Positions 31,437-39,672 of a stretch of 64,000 nt of DNA are shown here, piece after piece. Both the position numbers and the translations under genes were made by a program. The notes under the pieces are model-generated. The model was not told the DNA's origin. It saw nothing but the letters and a program-made list of their open reading frames with translations, and did no database searches. Position 1 is the stretch's first letter. Every line of letters starts with the position of its first letter. The stretch lies in assembly GCA_902362775.1 (NCBI GenBank), contig CABIXV010000007.1:1-64000 (forward strand). The letters run 5' to 3'. The stretch is from Clostridiales bacterium. GTDB taxonomy: Bacteria; Bacillota; Clostridia; Oscillospirales; Oscillospiraceae.

Positions 31437-32795
31437 TCAGTTTTTCAAGCTCTGCATGGGAGCGGGGATACGGCCGCCACGGGCCACGAAGGCGTCAGCG
31501 GAGAAGGGGTGGACGGGCTGCACTGGGGCGGACCCCAGCAGCCCGCCGAACTCCACAGTATCCCCAACCCCGCAGCCAGGAGCGGGGATGATGCGGACGG
31601 CGGTAGTCTTGGAGTTGACCATACCGATGGCCGCTTCGTCAGCGATAATGGCGGAGATGGTCTGGGCCGAGGTATCCCCAGGGACGGCGATCATGTCCAG
31701 CCCCACGGAGCACACACAGGTCATGGCTTCCAGCTTGTCCAGTGTCAGGGCGCCGGACCGGGCGGCGGCAATCATCCCCTCATCCTCGCTGACCGGGATG
31801 AAAGCGCCGGACAGACCGCCCACAGAGGAGGAGGCCATGACGCCCCCCTTTTTGACTGCGTCGTTGAGCAGGGCCAGGGCGGCGGTAGTGCCGTGGGTTC
31901 CACATACCTCCAGGCCCATCTCCTCCAGGATACGGGCCACAGAGTCGCCCACTGCCGGTGTGGGGGCCAGAGACAGGTCCACAATGCCGAAGGGAGTGTC
32001 CAGCCGGCGGCTGGCCTCCTGGGCCACCAACTGACCCATGCGGGTGATGCGGAAGGCGGTCTTTTTGATGGTTTCCGCCACCACGTCGAAGGGCTGACCC
32101 CTGACCGACTGAAGGGCGTGATGGACCACGCCTGGGCCGGAAACGCCCACATTGATGACCCTTTCCGGCTCGCCCACCCCATGGAAGGCGCCGGCCATGA
32201 AGGGATTGTCCTCTACTGCGTTGCAGAACACCACCAGCTTGGCGCAGCCAAAGCCGCCCCGGTCAGCGGTGCGCTCGGCCAGCTCCTTGATGGTCCGGCC
32301 CATCATGGCCACTGCGTCCATGTCGATGCCAGCCTTGGTGGAGCCCACATTGACAGAGGAGCAGACGATGTCGGTGGTAGACAGGGCCTCTGGGATGGAG
32401 CGGATTAGGATACGGTCCGCTTCTGTCATCCCCTTTTGGACCAGGGCGGAAAAACCGCCGATAAAGTTGACTCCCGTAGCCTTAGCGGCCCGGTCCAGAG
32501 CAGCGGCGAAGGGGGCGTAATTGTCTGTCCGGGCGGCGGCAGCTACCAGGGCAATGGGAGTGACGGAGATGCGCTTGTTGACGATGGGGATACCGAACTC
32601 CTTTTCGATGGCCTCCCCTGTGGTTACCAGCTTTTCGGCATAACGGGTGATCTTGTCATAGATGTTGTCACAGGCCGCCTTCACCTCGCTGTGGGCGCAG
32701 GAGAGCAGGGAGATGCCCATGGTAATGGTACGCACATCCAGATGCTGCTGGTCGATCATCTGGATGGTCTGCATAATTTCATGTTGATTGAGCAT
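31437..32795 (-). CDS. UPF0210 (PFL family) protein
   Basis: The 452-aa protein belongs to the PFL-like UPF0210 family, recognised by [38 protein letters not shown] and [13 protein letters not shown]. It has the fold of pyruvate formate-lyase-like barrels but no glycyl-radical motif, and its reaction is unknown. It is encoded with a UPF0237 ACT-domain protein just upstream, a pairing kept across Firmicutes, archaea and others, so the ACT protein probably senses an amino acid for it. Terminator right after the stop. Confidence 0.9.
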   Translation of the reverse strand: MLNQHEIMQTIQMIDQQHLDVRTITMGISLLSCAHSEVKAACDNIYDKITRYAEKLVTTGEAIEKEFGIPIVNKRISVTPIALVAAAARTDNYAPFAAALDRAAKATGVNFIGGFSALVQKGMTEADRILIRSIPEALSTTDIVCSSVNVGSTKAGIDMDAVAMMGRTIKELAERTADRGGFGCAKLVVFCNAVEDNPFMAGAFHGVGEPERVINVGVSGPGVVHHALQSVRGQPFDVVAETIKKTAFRITRMGQLVAQEASRRLDTPFGIVDLSLAPTPAVGDSVARILEEMGLEVCGTHGTTAALALLNDAVKKGGVMASSSVGGLSGAFIPVSEDEGMIAAARSGALTLDKLEAMTCVCSVGLDMIAVPGDTSAQTISAIIADEAAIGMVNSKTTAVRIIPAPGCGVGDTVEFGGLLGSAPVQPVHPFSADAFVARGGRIPAPMQSLKN

Positions 32796-32966
32796 AGTTG
32801 AACTCCTTTTATGGTCCAGCTTGGACCTTTCAATAAAATCACGCCCCGCCTTCGCGCGGATTTCCTCTAGGGCAGACCTGGAGCGAAAAGGGGTCCTACA
32901 TTCGTTCCGGTCCGTCCGCGCCGCGCCGCCGAACTCTGTTCGGCGCGGAAAGGACAGCGCAGGCCA

Positions 32967-33236
32967 TTAGATCCGATGCATCGCGTTAAAAATATCCTCT
33001 CGCTGGATGCGGATGGACAGGCCCTGCCCCTGGCCGGCCTGGTCCAGAAGGTCGGACATCTCACCGATAGAGGCGCTACAGGCGGAGGTGTCCACCAGCA
33101 TGACCATGGTGAAATATTCCTGGAGTACGGTCTGGGAGATGTCCAGAATGTTGATGCTGTGTTGGGCCAGCAGGGAGCAGACGGAGGCGGTGATGCCCAC
33201 CCGGTCCTTGCCGATGACAGTGACGATAGCCTTCAT
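32967..33236 (-). CDS. UPF0237 ACT-domain protein
   Basis: The 89-aa product is a single ACT domain: AIVTVIGKDRVGITASVCSL then INILDISQTVLQEYFTMVML. ACT domains bind amino acids as dimers. Linked with the UPF0210 gene 170 bases downstream; the gap contains a GC-rich hairpin (32915-32949) but no gene. Confidence 0.9.
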   Translation of the reverse strand: MKAIVTVIGKDRVGITASVCSLLAQHSINILDISQTVLQEYFTMVMLVDTSACSASIGEMSDLLDQAGQGQGLSIRIQREDIFNAMHRI

Positions 33237-33320
33237 GACGAATACTTCCTTTCATAGATACTATGTACGCGGAGAGAGGAGCGATTAGAGTGGAGATGTT
33301 TGATCTTCATGTACAACGCC

Positions 33321-33902
33321 TTACTCTTCACTCAGTTCATCGAGGGTCAACTCAAACCCATCTAAAAAGCGATCCATGAAGTACCGGAGAGCGGGGATCT
33401 GGTTTTGGCACAGGGCGGCGTAGGTCTGTTCCTTGGCCTTTTTGAACTCGTTGTTGCCCGCCTTGACCTCCTCCACACATTTGAGGTAGGCGGACAGCTT
33501 GTCCGCCGCCTTGACCAGGGCACGAACCTGGGGATCGGGGATGGTGAGGGCCTCGTCATAGGCGGGGCGCAGGTCCTCCGGAAGCATGTTCAGCAGCTTC
33601 TGCTCCGCCACCGCCTCCACCTGCTTATAGGCGGACTGGATGTCGGGGTTGTCGTACTTGATGGGGGTGGGCATATCGCCGGTGAGGATCTCGCTGGCGT
33701 CGTGGTACAGAGCGGCCACCGCCACCTGCCCCGGATCGATCTGGCCCCCAAAGTAGCGGTTTTGGATCACCGCCAGGGCATGTGCCAGGACGGCTACCTG
33801 GTGGGAGTGCTCCTGGATGTTTTCCAGACGGGTATTGCGCATGAGCCCCCAGCGGTTAATGTACCGCATCCGGGAGATCATGGGAAAGAAGTGATGGGAC
33901 AC
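33321..33902 (-). CDS. yfbR: HD-domain 5'-nucleotidase, YfbR type
   Basis: The 193-aa protein matches YfbR: RYINRWGLMRNTRLENIQEHSHQVAVLAH with metal-binding His, LYHDASEILTGD (the HD pair) and LVKAADKLSAYLKC. E. coli YfbR dephosphorylates deoxyribonucleoside 5'-monophosphates. It lies upstream of the ACT/UPF0210 pair by 84 bases, same direction. The start codon context on the minus strand is a GAGGCCC-type site. Confidence 0.88.
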   Translation of the reverse strand: MSHHFFPMISRMRYINRWGLMRNTRLENIQEHSHQVAVLAHALAVIQNRYFGGQIDPGQVAVAALYHDASEILTGDMPTPIKYDNPDIQSAYKQVEAVAEQKLLNMLPEDLRPAYDEALTIPDPQVRALVKAADKLSAYLKCVEEVKAGNNEFKKAKEQTYAALCQNQIPALRYFMDRFLDGFELTLDELSEE

Positions 33903-33989
33903 ATCTGGGCCTCCTTAATCAGCGATTTGAAACAAAATTGATTGTAACATAGGCGCCTGGAGATGTAAACTGCTCTTTGAGGGAGAAAG

Positions 33990-34017
33990 GAAAAAAGAGG
34001 CGGCTGCCGCCGCCTCT
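33990..34017 (-). terminator. Terminator for XRE-membrane gene
   Basis: Stem AGAGGCGG / CCGCCTCT; on the minus strand a TTTTTT run follows. Confidence 0.8.
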
Positions 34018-34027
34018 GCTTAGAGAT

Positions 34028-34666
34028 TTATGGTTCTGCGCCCGAGCCCCTTCGCCGGGCACGGATCCCCAGGAAAATCAGGAGAAGGATCAGCGAGCCC
34101 CGGAGTATCCCGATAGCGGCGGCAAAATAACTGGCGTAGTAACGAAGCTCCGGATTTGTGAGGATCCAATACAGATAGCGCATTCCTCCAAACAGCCCCC
34201 AGGGGGATACAGAGGTGTGAGGGTTGAATACCAGCAGACTGATGGCCACCGCGGTCCACCCCATCCACAGCCAGGGATGCTTTTTACAAAGCAGCAGAGG
34301 CAGGCCCAGTAGCATGAGCCCCGCCCCAATCAGGGATACGAGCCCCATACCGCCCAGCACCAGGCCCAGCAGGCCCACGACCTCCAGGGCAGCTCCCGCC
34401 TTCTGGACAGGGGAGAACCCTCTCTGTTCCGCCACATAAACCACCTGTGGCTCCGGGGGAGCGGGGCGTTCCCCCTCCCGTACCAGCTCGTCCACGCTGA
34501 TCCCGAACAGATCGGCCAGCCGGATCAGCTTGTCCAGATCAGGTACCGCCTGTCCCGTTTCCCACTTGCTGACGCTCTGCCGGGATACGCCCAACTTCTC
34601 CGCCAGGTCCAGCTGGGACAGCCCACTGCCTGTGCGCAGCTCATAAATCTTTTGAGATAGCTCCAT
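34028..34666 (-). CDS. XRE-family HTH protein with membrane domain
   Basis: The 212-aa protein has a lambda-repressor-type HTH (about 5-60: GLSQLDLAEKLGVSRQSVSKWETG, then DELVREGE) followed by a Pro/Glu linker and four hydrophobic helices (about 90-200). This HTH-plus-TM layout is common in Clostridia as membrane-tethered regulators. Target genes are not evident; it is divergent from a TetR regulator at 34817. Confidence 0.82.
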   Translation of the reverse strand: MELSQKIYELRTGSGLSQLDLAEKLGVSRQSVSKWETGQAVPDLDKLIRLADLFGISVDELVREGERPAPPEPQVVYVAEQRGFSPVQKAGAALEVVGLLGLVLGGMGLVSLIGAGLMLLGLPLLLCKKHPWLWMGWTAVAISLLVFNPHTSVSPWGLFGGMRYLYWILTNPELRYYASYFAAAIGILRGSLILLLIFLGIRARRRGSGAEP

Positions 34667-34693
34667 CCTGGTTTGCTCCTTCTGATTTTAGGT

Positions 34694-34721
34694 TTGATAC
34701 AGGCCTGTTTTATGGTATGAT
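34694..34721 (+). promoter_or_regulatory. Promoter for TetR gene
   Basis: TTGATA (34694-34699) and TATGAT (34716-34721), 16-bp spacing. Confidence 0.55.
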
Positions 34722-34766
34722 TATAGAGGAACGAGGGACAAACGGCAACCAATCTCCCTTGGAAAT

Positions 34767-34789
34767 TCGCGCAACCGGCGGTTGCGCGA
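34767..34789 (+). promoter_or_regulatory. Palindromic operator upstream of TetR regulator
   Basis: TCGCGCAACC-GGC-GGTTGCGCGA is a perfect 10-3-10 inverted repeat in the 5' UTR, 27 bases before the tetR-type ATG. Size and symmetry suit a TetR dimer pair, suggesting autoregulation. Confidence 0.6.
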
Positions 34790-34816
34790 CTGGATTTTTT
34801 CGAAAGGAGCCCCATT

Positions 34817-35416
34817 ATGGCCAAGAAAAACACCCGAAATACCAAGGGACGAATCATCGAAGCGGCCTGGCGTCTGTTTTACCGCCAGGGCTATGACGAC
34901 ACCACCGTGGAGGAGATCATTGCCGAGTCAGGCACCTCCCGGGGGTCCTTCTACCATTATTTTGAAGGGAAGGACGCCTTACTGTCCACGGTATCCTACC
35001 TCTTTGACCAGAAGTATGAGGAACTGATGGCTACCCTGGACCCGGATGGAAACCGCTTTGACCAGCTTATGTACCTGAACCGGGAGCTGTTTGCCATGAT
35101 TGAAAATTCTGTCTCCCTAGACCTGCTGGCACGGTTATACTCCTCCCAGCTGATCACCCGGGGGGATAAGCATCTGCTGGACCACAACCGTACATATTAC
35201 AGGCTGCTGCGGCAGATCGTCCTCCAGGGCCAGGAACGCGGGGAGCTGCGGGGAGATGTGACAGTGAACGAGATGGTACGGGTGTACGCCCTGTGCGAGC
35301 GGGCCCTGATTTATGACTGGTGCCTGTCAGGTGGGGACTACTCCCTGCTTCAGTATGGAAAGACCATGATGCCCCGTTTTTTCCGGGACTTTCGTGCGGA
35401 GGAAGAAAATTTGTAG
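34817..35416 (+). CDS. TetR/AcrR family transcriptional regulator
   Basis: The 199-aa protein has a TetR N-terminal HTH (about 8-55: GRIIEAAWRLFYRQGYDDTT, IAESGTSRGSFYHYFEGKDAL) and a helical ligand domain of the usual size. GAAAGGAGCCCC precedes the ATG. The next gene in the same direction is a PutP-like symporter 240 bases away with its own upstream region, so control of it is possible but not shown. A perfect palindrome in its leader points to self-regulation. Confidence 0.88.
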   Translation: MAKKNTRNTKGRIIEAAWRLFYRQGYDDTTVEEIIAESGTSRGSFYHYFEGKDALLSTVSYLFDQKYEELMATLDPDGNRFDQLMYLNRELFAMIENSVSLDLLARLYSSQLITRGDKHLLDHNRTYYRLLRQIVLQGQERGELRGDVTVNEMVRVYALCERALIYDWCLSGGDYSLLQYGKTMMPRFFRDFRAEEENL

Positions 35417-35656
35417 AATTGTATAAAATTTTAATTCATAAAATGTATAGTAGATAAATAAAGCAATACCAAAGCTTTTATGAAATTCTATGGAAGCATA
35501 TTCCGGAGTTTATTCTATACTCTGTTCTGTATTTTATTCTGTTCTGACTTATGGTAGAATACCCATACTGCCCCCATGGGGGACATCGCCTTTCTGGGGG
35601 GAGCCGGAAGGACGGCTGTGTGTAGTAAGGGCGTAACTGCCAAAAGGAGAGAGCGT

Positions 35657-37186
35657 ATGACCACTGAACAGATCTGTATTATGGCCACCATCATCGCGTA
35701 CCTGTGTTTTGTCATCTTTACCGGGGTGATGATCGGCCGACGTTCCAAAAAGAGTGCCGAGGGCTTCTACTTAGGAGGCCGGGGCATTGGCCCTCTGGTC
35801 ACCGCAATGAGCGCCGAGGCCAGCGACATGAGCAGCTATCTGCTGATGGGCATCCCAGGCCTGGCCTACTTGTCTGGTGTAGCCGATGCCAGCTGGACCG
35901 CGATTGGATTGGCTTTCGGTACTTATTTGAACTTCCTTCTGGTGGCGAAGCGGCTGCGCCGGTACAGCGTCCGCTTGGATGCCATCACCATTCCCAGCTT
36001 CATCTCCAAGCGGTATGGGGAGAAGAAGCCCGTCATCATGTGCATCTCTGCTCTTGTTATCCTCATTTTCTTTGTCCCCTATGTGGCCTCCGGCCTGGCG
36101 GCCATCGGAAAGCTGTTTAACAGCTTGTTTGGCTGGGACTATATGGTGGCCGTGGTCATCGGTGCCATCGTCATTATCAGCTATACCTCTGTAGGTGGCT
36201 TCAGCGCCGTGGCCACCATGGACTTGATTCAGTCCATCATCATGACCATAGCCCTGTGCATTATCGTCATCTTTGGCGTGGTCCAGGCGGGCGGTTTTGA
36301 CGCCGTTATAGACCATGCCAAGACACTGCCCGGCTTCCTGAGCTTTGGCCAGACCTATAACGAGGCCACCGGTCAGGCCGAGCCTTACGGCCTGCTCCGT
36401 ATCGTATCCATGATGGCCTGGGGCCTGGGCTATTTCGGGATGCCCCATATTCTGGTGCGTTTTATGGCGATCCGGGATGAAAACGAGCTGAAGCTGTCCC
36501 GCCGAATCGCCTCCACCTGGGTGGTCATCTCCATGGCTGTGGCTGTGTTCATTGGTATTGTGGGCCACGCCGTCTCCTCCGCCGGGCGTATCCCCTTCCT
36601 GGAGGGCAGCGCCACGGAGACCGTCATCGTCCAGTTGTCTAACCTGCTGTCCAAGTATGGCATCTTCCCCGCTGTCGTGGCCGGGTGTATCCTGGCCGGC
36701 ATCCTGGCGGCCACCATGTCCACAGCCGACAGCCAGCTTCTGGCCGCCTCCTCCGCCTTTTCGGAGAACATCGTCCAGAATGTCTTTGGCGTCAAGCTGA
36801 CCAATAAGCAGAACATGCTGATTGCCCGGCTCACTGTGGTGGTCATCGCCGTCATCGCCATCTTCCTGGCCGCTGACCCGGACAGCAACGTGTTTAAGAT
36901 CGTATCCTTTGCCTGGGCCGGCTTCGGCGCCACCTTCGGCCCCGCTATGCTGTGCGCCCTGTTCTGGAGGCGGAGCAACCGGCAGGGCATCATGGCCGGT
37001 CTGGTGGTGGGCGCTGTGATGATTTTTGTATGGAAATTCCTCATTGCCCCCATCGGCGGCATCTTCAATATTTATGAGCTGCTGCCCGCCTTTGTCTGTG
37101 CTACCATTGCCATCGTGGTGGTATCCCTGTTGACGCCCGCCCCGGAGAAAGCGGTGCTGGACGCCTTCGATGACTATAATCAGTAA
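35657..37186 (+). CDS. putP: Sodium:solute symporter, PutP-like
   Basis: The 509-aa membrane protein has about 13 helices and matches the SSS family, PutP branch: GRRSKKSAEGFYLGGRGIGP, SAEASDMSSYLLMGIPG, and SYTSVGGFSAVATMDLIQS (sodium/proline site region), plus MSTADSQLLAASSAFSEN. It probably takes up proline with Na+. ATG at 35657 follows AAAAGGAGAG; a longer in-frame reading from 35576 lacks a ribosome site. The 240-base upstream gap is AT-rich with repeated TATTCTGTTCTG-like words but no clear operator. Confidence 0.9.
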   Translation: MTTEQICIMATIIAYLCFVIFTGVMIGRRSKKSAEGFYLGGRGIGPLVTAMSAEASDMSSYLLMGIPGLAYLSGVADASWTAIGLAFGTYLNFLLVAKRLRRYSVRLDAITIPSFISKRYGEKKPVIMCISALVILIFFVPYVASGLAAIGKLFNSLFGWDYMVAVVIGAIVIISYTSVGGFSAVATMDLIQSIIMTIALCIIVIFGVVQAGGFDAVIDHAKTLPGFLSFGQTYNEATGQAEPYGLLRIVSMMAWGLGYFGMPHILVRFMAIRDENELKLSRRIASTWVVISMAVAVFIGIVGHAVSSAGRIPFLEGSATETVIVQLSNLLSKYGIFPAVVAGCILAGILAATMSTADSQLLAASSAFSENIVQNVFGVKLTNKQNMLIARLTVVVIAVIAIFLAADPDSNVFKIVSFAWAGFGATFGPAMLCALFWRRSNRQGIMAGLVVGAVMIFVWKFLIAPIGGIFNIYELLPAFVCATIAIVVVSLLTPAPEKAVLDAFDDYNQ

Positions 37187-37190
37187 CTAT

Positions 37191-37227
37191 AATAAAACTT
37201 CCCGCTGCCAAGCAGCGGGAAGTTTTT
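37191..37227 (+). terminator. Terminator after putP
   Basis: Stem CTTCCCGCTG / CAGCGGGAAG with TTTTT; A-run on the other side makes it potentially bidirectional with the convergent small membrane gene. Confidence 0.88.
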
Positions 37228-37230
37228 ATG

Positions 37231-37512
37231 TCAGTTTTCCTGTTCTTTGGGCTCCCCCTCGATTTCCTCTCCCTCCTCGTCCCGCTTTCGCAACCAGGCG
37301 GATACCAGCAGGGTGATGGGGATGGCGGCGCCGAATAGGATAATCTGAAGGGAGCGTGTGAAGTCCCTGCCCACGAACATCCAGGCGACGGCTCCGCCGT
37401 AGACCAGGGGAACAATGCAGCCCAAATACCAGTTGGAGGAGCCTCTGCCCCTTACCCAGGCCTGGATGACTACGGCGGCAAAGGCGAGGGTAAAAATGGC
37501 CCAGGAATTCAC
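37231..37512 (-). CDS. Small membrane protein, unknown
   Basis: The 93-aa protein has three hydrophobic helices (about 3-20, 30-48 and 55-72) and an acidic Glu-rich tail. No family recognised. It lies 29 bases after the ABC permease gene in the same direction and may be the last member of the YtrA-type operon. Confidence 0.6.
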   Translation of the reverse strand: MNSWAIFTLAFAAVVIQAWVRGRGSSNWYLGCIVPLVYGGAVAWMFVGRDFTRSLQIILFGAAIPITLLVSAWLRKRDEEGEEIEGEPKEQEN

Positions 37513-37541
37513 GACAAAACGCTCCTTTCAGCAGTAAAGAG

Positions 37542-38327
37542 TTACTCCAGATTCAGCTTGTTTTTCAAGATATAGCTGGTGCCCAGAAACATGAGGACGG
37601 TGGGGATTAGCAGCAGAGCGATGCCGGCCCATAGGGATAGGTGGCCGTCCAGATTTAGAGCCCAGTTCATCGGATACAGGGATAGGCGGTCCAGCACGTT
37701 CAGAATAAGGCTGCCCACGATGTCCAGTCCCATATAAGCAACCACGCTCATCAGTACCCGGTGGCGATGAAACAGGTGGCCAATCGCCATGGATAGATAG
37801 ACCGAGGTGAATACCATGGCGAAAAATACCAAGATCATGACTAGAAATTCCACTAGGTAGAGAATGGAGTCAGGCTGTTCCATCAGCCCCTGGACGATCA
37901 TCTTCCAAAAATCGAGATCAAAGAGATCGCTCCACTTTAAGGGCATCATCAAGAACAGGGCTAGCACTGCCACGACGGTATTGACTACGGTGACCACTAA
38001 AGCACACAACAACTTAGACAGTACAAGCTGCCATGGGTGGACTGGTAGGGTGTGCATCAGATACCCCTCGTCCCCCAGCAGACCACGGTAAAATCGGGTG
38101 AGTACGAACACGACGGAAGCAACAAACATGGAGAACATTACACCAAAAAATAGGGTGATGGAGATGATGGACATCCACTCCTGAGACACCACCCAGTTGG
38201 CCCCGCTATCGCTTGAGAAGGGTAGAGTGAAGCGGTTGATCAGGCCAATGATGAGAGCCGCTGGCCAGATGATGGAAAACTGTTTCCACATGGAGCGAAA
38301 GTCATATTTCAAAAGTTTGAACAGCAT
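37542..38327 (-). CDS. ABC transporter permease
   Basis: The 261-aa integral membrane protein has six hydrophobic helices and starts with a cytoplasmic MLFKLLKYDFRSMWK segment typical of ABC-2-like exporter permeases. Its start codon overlaps the ATPase stop by one base (TGATG), so the two are coupled. Substrate unknown; in related ytr operons such transporters answer to cell-wall antibiotics. Confidence 0.85.
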   Translation of the reverse strand: MLFKLLKYDFRSMWKQFSIIWPAALIIGLINRFTLPFSSDSGANWVVSQEWMSIISITLFFGVMFSMFVASVVFVLTRFYRGLLGDEGYLMHTLPVHPWQLVLSKLLCALVVTVVNTVVAVLALFLMMPLKWSDLFDLDFWKMIVQGLMEQPDSILYLVEFLVMILVFFAMVFTSVYLSMAIGHLFHRHRVLMSVVAYMGLDIVGSLILNVLDRLSLYPMNWALNLDGHLSLWAGIALLLIPTVLMFLGTSYILKNKLNLE

Positions 38328-39052
38328 CAGTACAGGCCTCCTTCCATGGGTTGGGTCCGAAAGATTTCACGGAACAGGGCGTCCACGCTCTTGCCCTGCC
38401 GCTCCCGGATGTCGTCCACTGTGCTGTGGAGCATAATCCTGCCACTTTTCAGAAAGATCACCTCATCCAGCACCTTCTCAATATCGGCGATTAGGTGGGT
38501 GGAGATCAGGACAGTGCCATCCTCGTTGTAGTTGGTCAAAATGGTGTGCAGGATAAAGTCACGGGCAGCCGGGTCTACCCCGGCGATGGGCTCATCCAGC
38601 AGATAGAGTCGGGCTTTCCGGGCCATGACCAGCACCAACTGGACCTTTTCCTTGGTGCCCTTAGACATGGACTTCAGCTTATCCTTCGGCTCCACGCCTA
38701 GACTGCGGCACATGGCAAGGGCCTTGTCATAGTCGAAGTTTTGGTAGAAATCTCGGAACAGGTCGAAAAGATCCACCGCACGCATCCAGTTGGCAAAATA
38801 CATCCGGTCGGGTAGATAGCTAACCATGGCCTTGGTCTCTGGCCCAGGGGCCTGACCGTCGATGGTCAGCCCACCGGTGGTGGGCTGGATCAAGCCGCAC
38901 AGCAGCTTGATTAGAGTAGTTTTGCCACTGCCGTTGGGGCCAAGCAGGCCCACGATTCTCCCCTGGCCTACCTCCAGGTCCACACCGGACAGGGCGACCT
39001 TTGGACCGTAGGCTTTCGAAAGCCCCCGGCAGACGATCAAATGTTCACTCAT
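38327..39052 (-). CDS. ABC transporter ATP-binding protein
   Basis: The 241-aa ATPase has Walker A LLGPNGSGKTTLIK, a signature region MSKGTKEKVQLVLVMA, Walker B LYLLDEPIAGVDP and the switch His in STHLIADIE. Start at 39052 overlaps the GntR regulator stop (ATGA). Part of the GntR(YtrA)-ATPase-permease unit. Confidence 0.92.
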   Translation of the reverse strand: MSEHLIVCRGLSKAYGPKVALSGVDLEVGQGRIVGLLGPNGSGKTTLIKLLCGLIQPTTGGLTIDGQAPGPETKAMVSYLPDRMYFANWMRAVDLFDLFRDFYQNFDYDKALAMCRSLGVEPKDKLKSMSKGTKEKVQLVLVMARKARLYLLDEPIAGVDPAARDFILHTILTNYNEDGTVLISTHLIADIEKVLDEVIFLKSGRIMLHSTVDDIRERQGKSVDALFREIFRTQPMEGGLY

Positions 39053-39408
39053 GTATGCTCCTCCTTCAGCATCGCCGTGGCCTCTTGCTGGGAGTAGCCC
39101 AGCTCTGCCATGGCGTGATAGTATTGGTTGACGACCACATGGGCCTCCGCCCTCCGTACCGCATCCAGTATAGCGGTGTCTTGGGTGACCAGCCGCCCCG
39201 CCGTCCGGTCCGCCTTGGCCAGACCGTCCTGCTCCAGCTGGGCCAGGGCCCGCTGCATAGTGTTGGGGTTGACCCCCGCCTCCGCCGCCAGCTCCCGCAC
39301 TGGGGGCAGCTTGCTCCCAGGGGGATAGACCCCGGTGATGATGCGCCGGGTCATTTGCTCGGCCAGCTGGAGCCAGATGGGCCGGTCGTCGTTGAGTTTC
39401 CATTCCAT
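39049..39408 (-). CDS. GntR-family regulator, YtrA subfamily
   Basis: The 119-aa protein has a GntR winged helix (about 10-75: QMTRRIITGVYPPGSKLPPV, AGVNPNTMQRALAQLEQDGL) and a short C-terminal dimerisation tail, the YtrA layout. YtrA represses its own ABC-transporter operon, and here the operator at 39422-39451 covers its own promoter. Confidence 0.92.
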   Translation of the reverse strand: MEWKLNDDRPIWLQLAEQMTRRIITGVYPPGSKLPPVRELAAEAGVNPNTMQRALAQLEQDGLAKADRTAGRLVTQDTAILDAVRRAEAHVVVNQYYHAMAELGYSQQEATAMLKEEHT

Positions 39409-39421
39409 AGAGGCTCCCTCC

Positions 39422-39451
39422 TTGTACTATTGTATTAAGTGATTAGTACAA
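39422..39451 (-). promoter_or_regulatory. YtrA-type operator
   Basis: Inverted repeat TTGTACTA (39422-39429) / TAGTACAA (39444-39451). It overlaps the -10 box of the operon promoter and lies 14 bases before the GntR start codon. Confidence 0.65.
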
Positions 39452-39476
39452 TAATACATCCTGAGGGATTTGTCAA
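39448..39476 (-). promoter_or_regulatory. Promoter for YtrA-type operon
   Basis: On the minus strand TTGACA (39476-39471) and TATTGT (39453-39448), 17-bp spacing. Confidence 0.7.
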
Positions 39477-39672
39477 GCCCAAAATAAAAAATTTGTGTCT
39501 GTTCTGATTTGTTACCTATGTAACGGGTTTGTAGCCGCTTTGAAAGGAAATAGAGATGTTTTTCTGGGAGTAGGCGGTATAATAGTGTATCATGCCTGCA
39601 TTTTCCCTTAGTCGAGGGCCTGGAAAAAGAGGTTCCAAACAGGACACGCCTTGTTTGATAAGGAGGATTACA

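Noticed and set aside
36430..37068. Minus-strand frame opposite putP
   Set aside because: Shadow of membrane-helix codons; Met/Ala/Ile/Thr-rich and without ribosome site.
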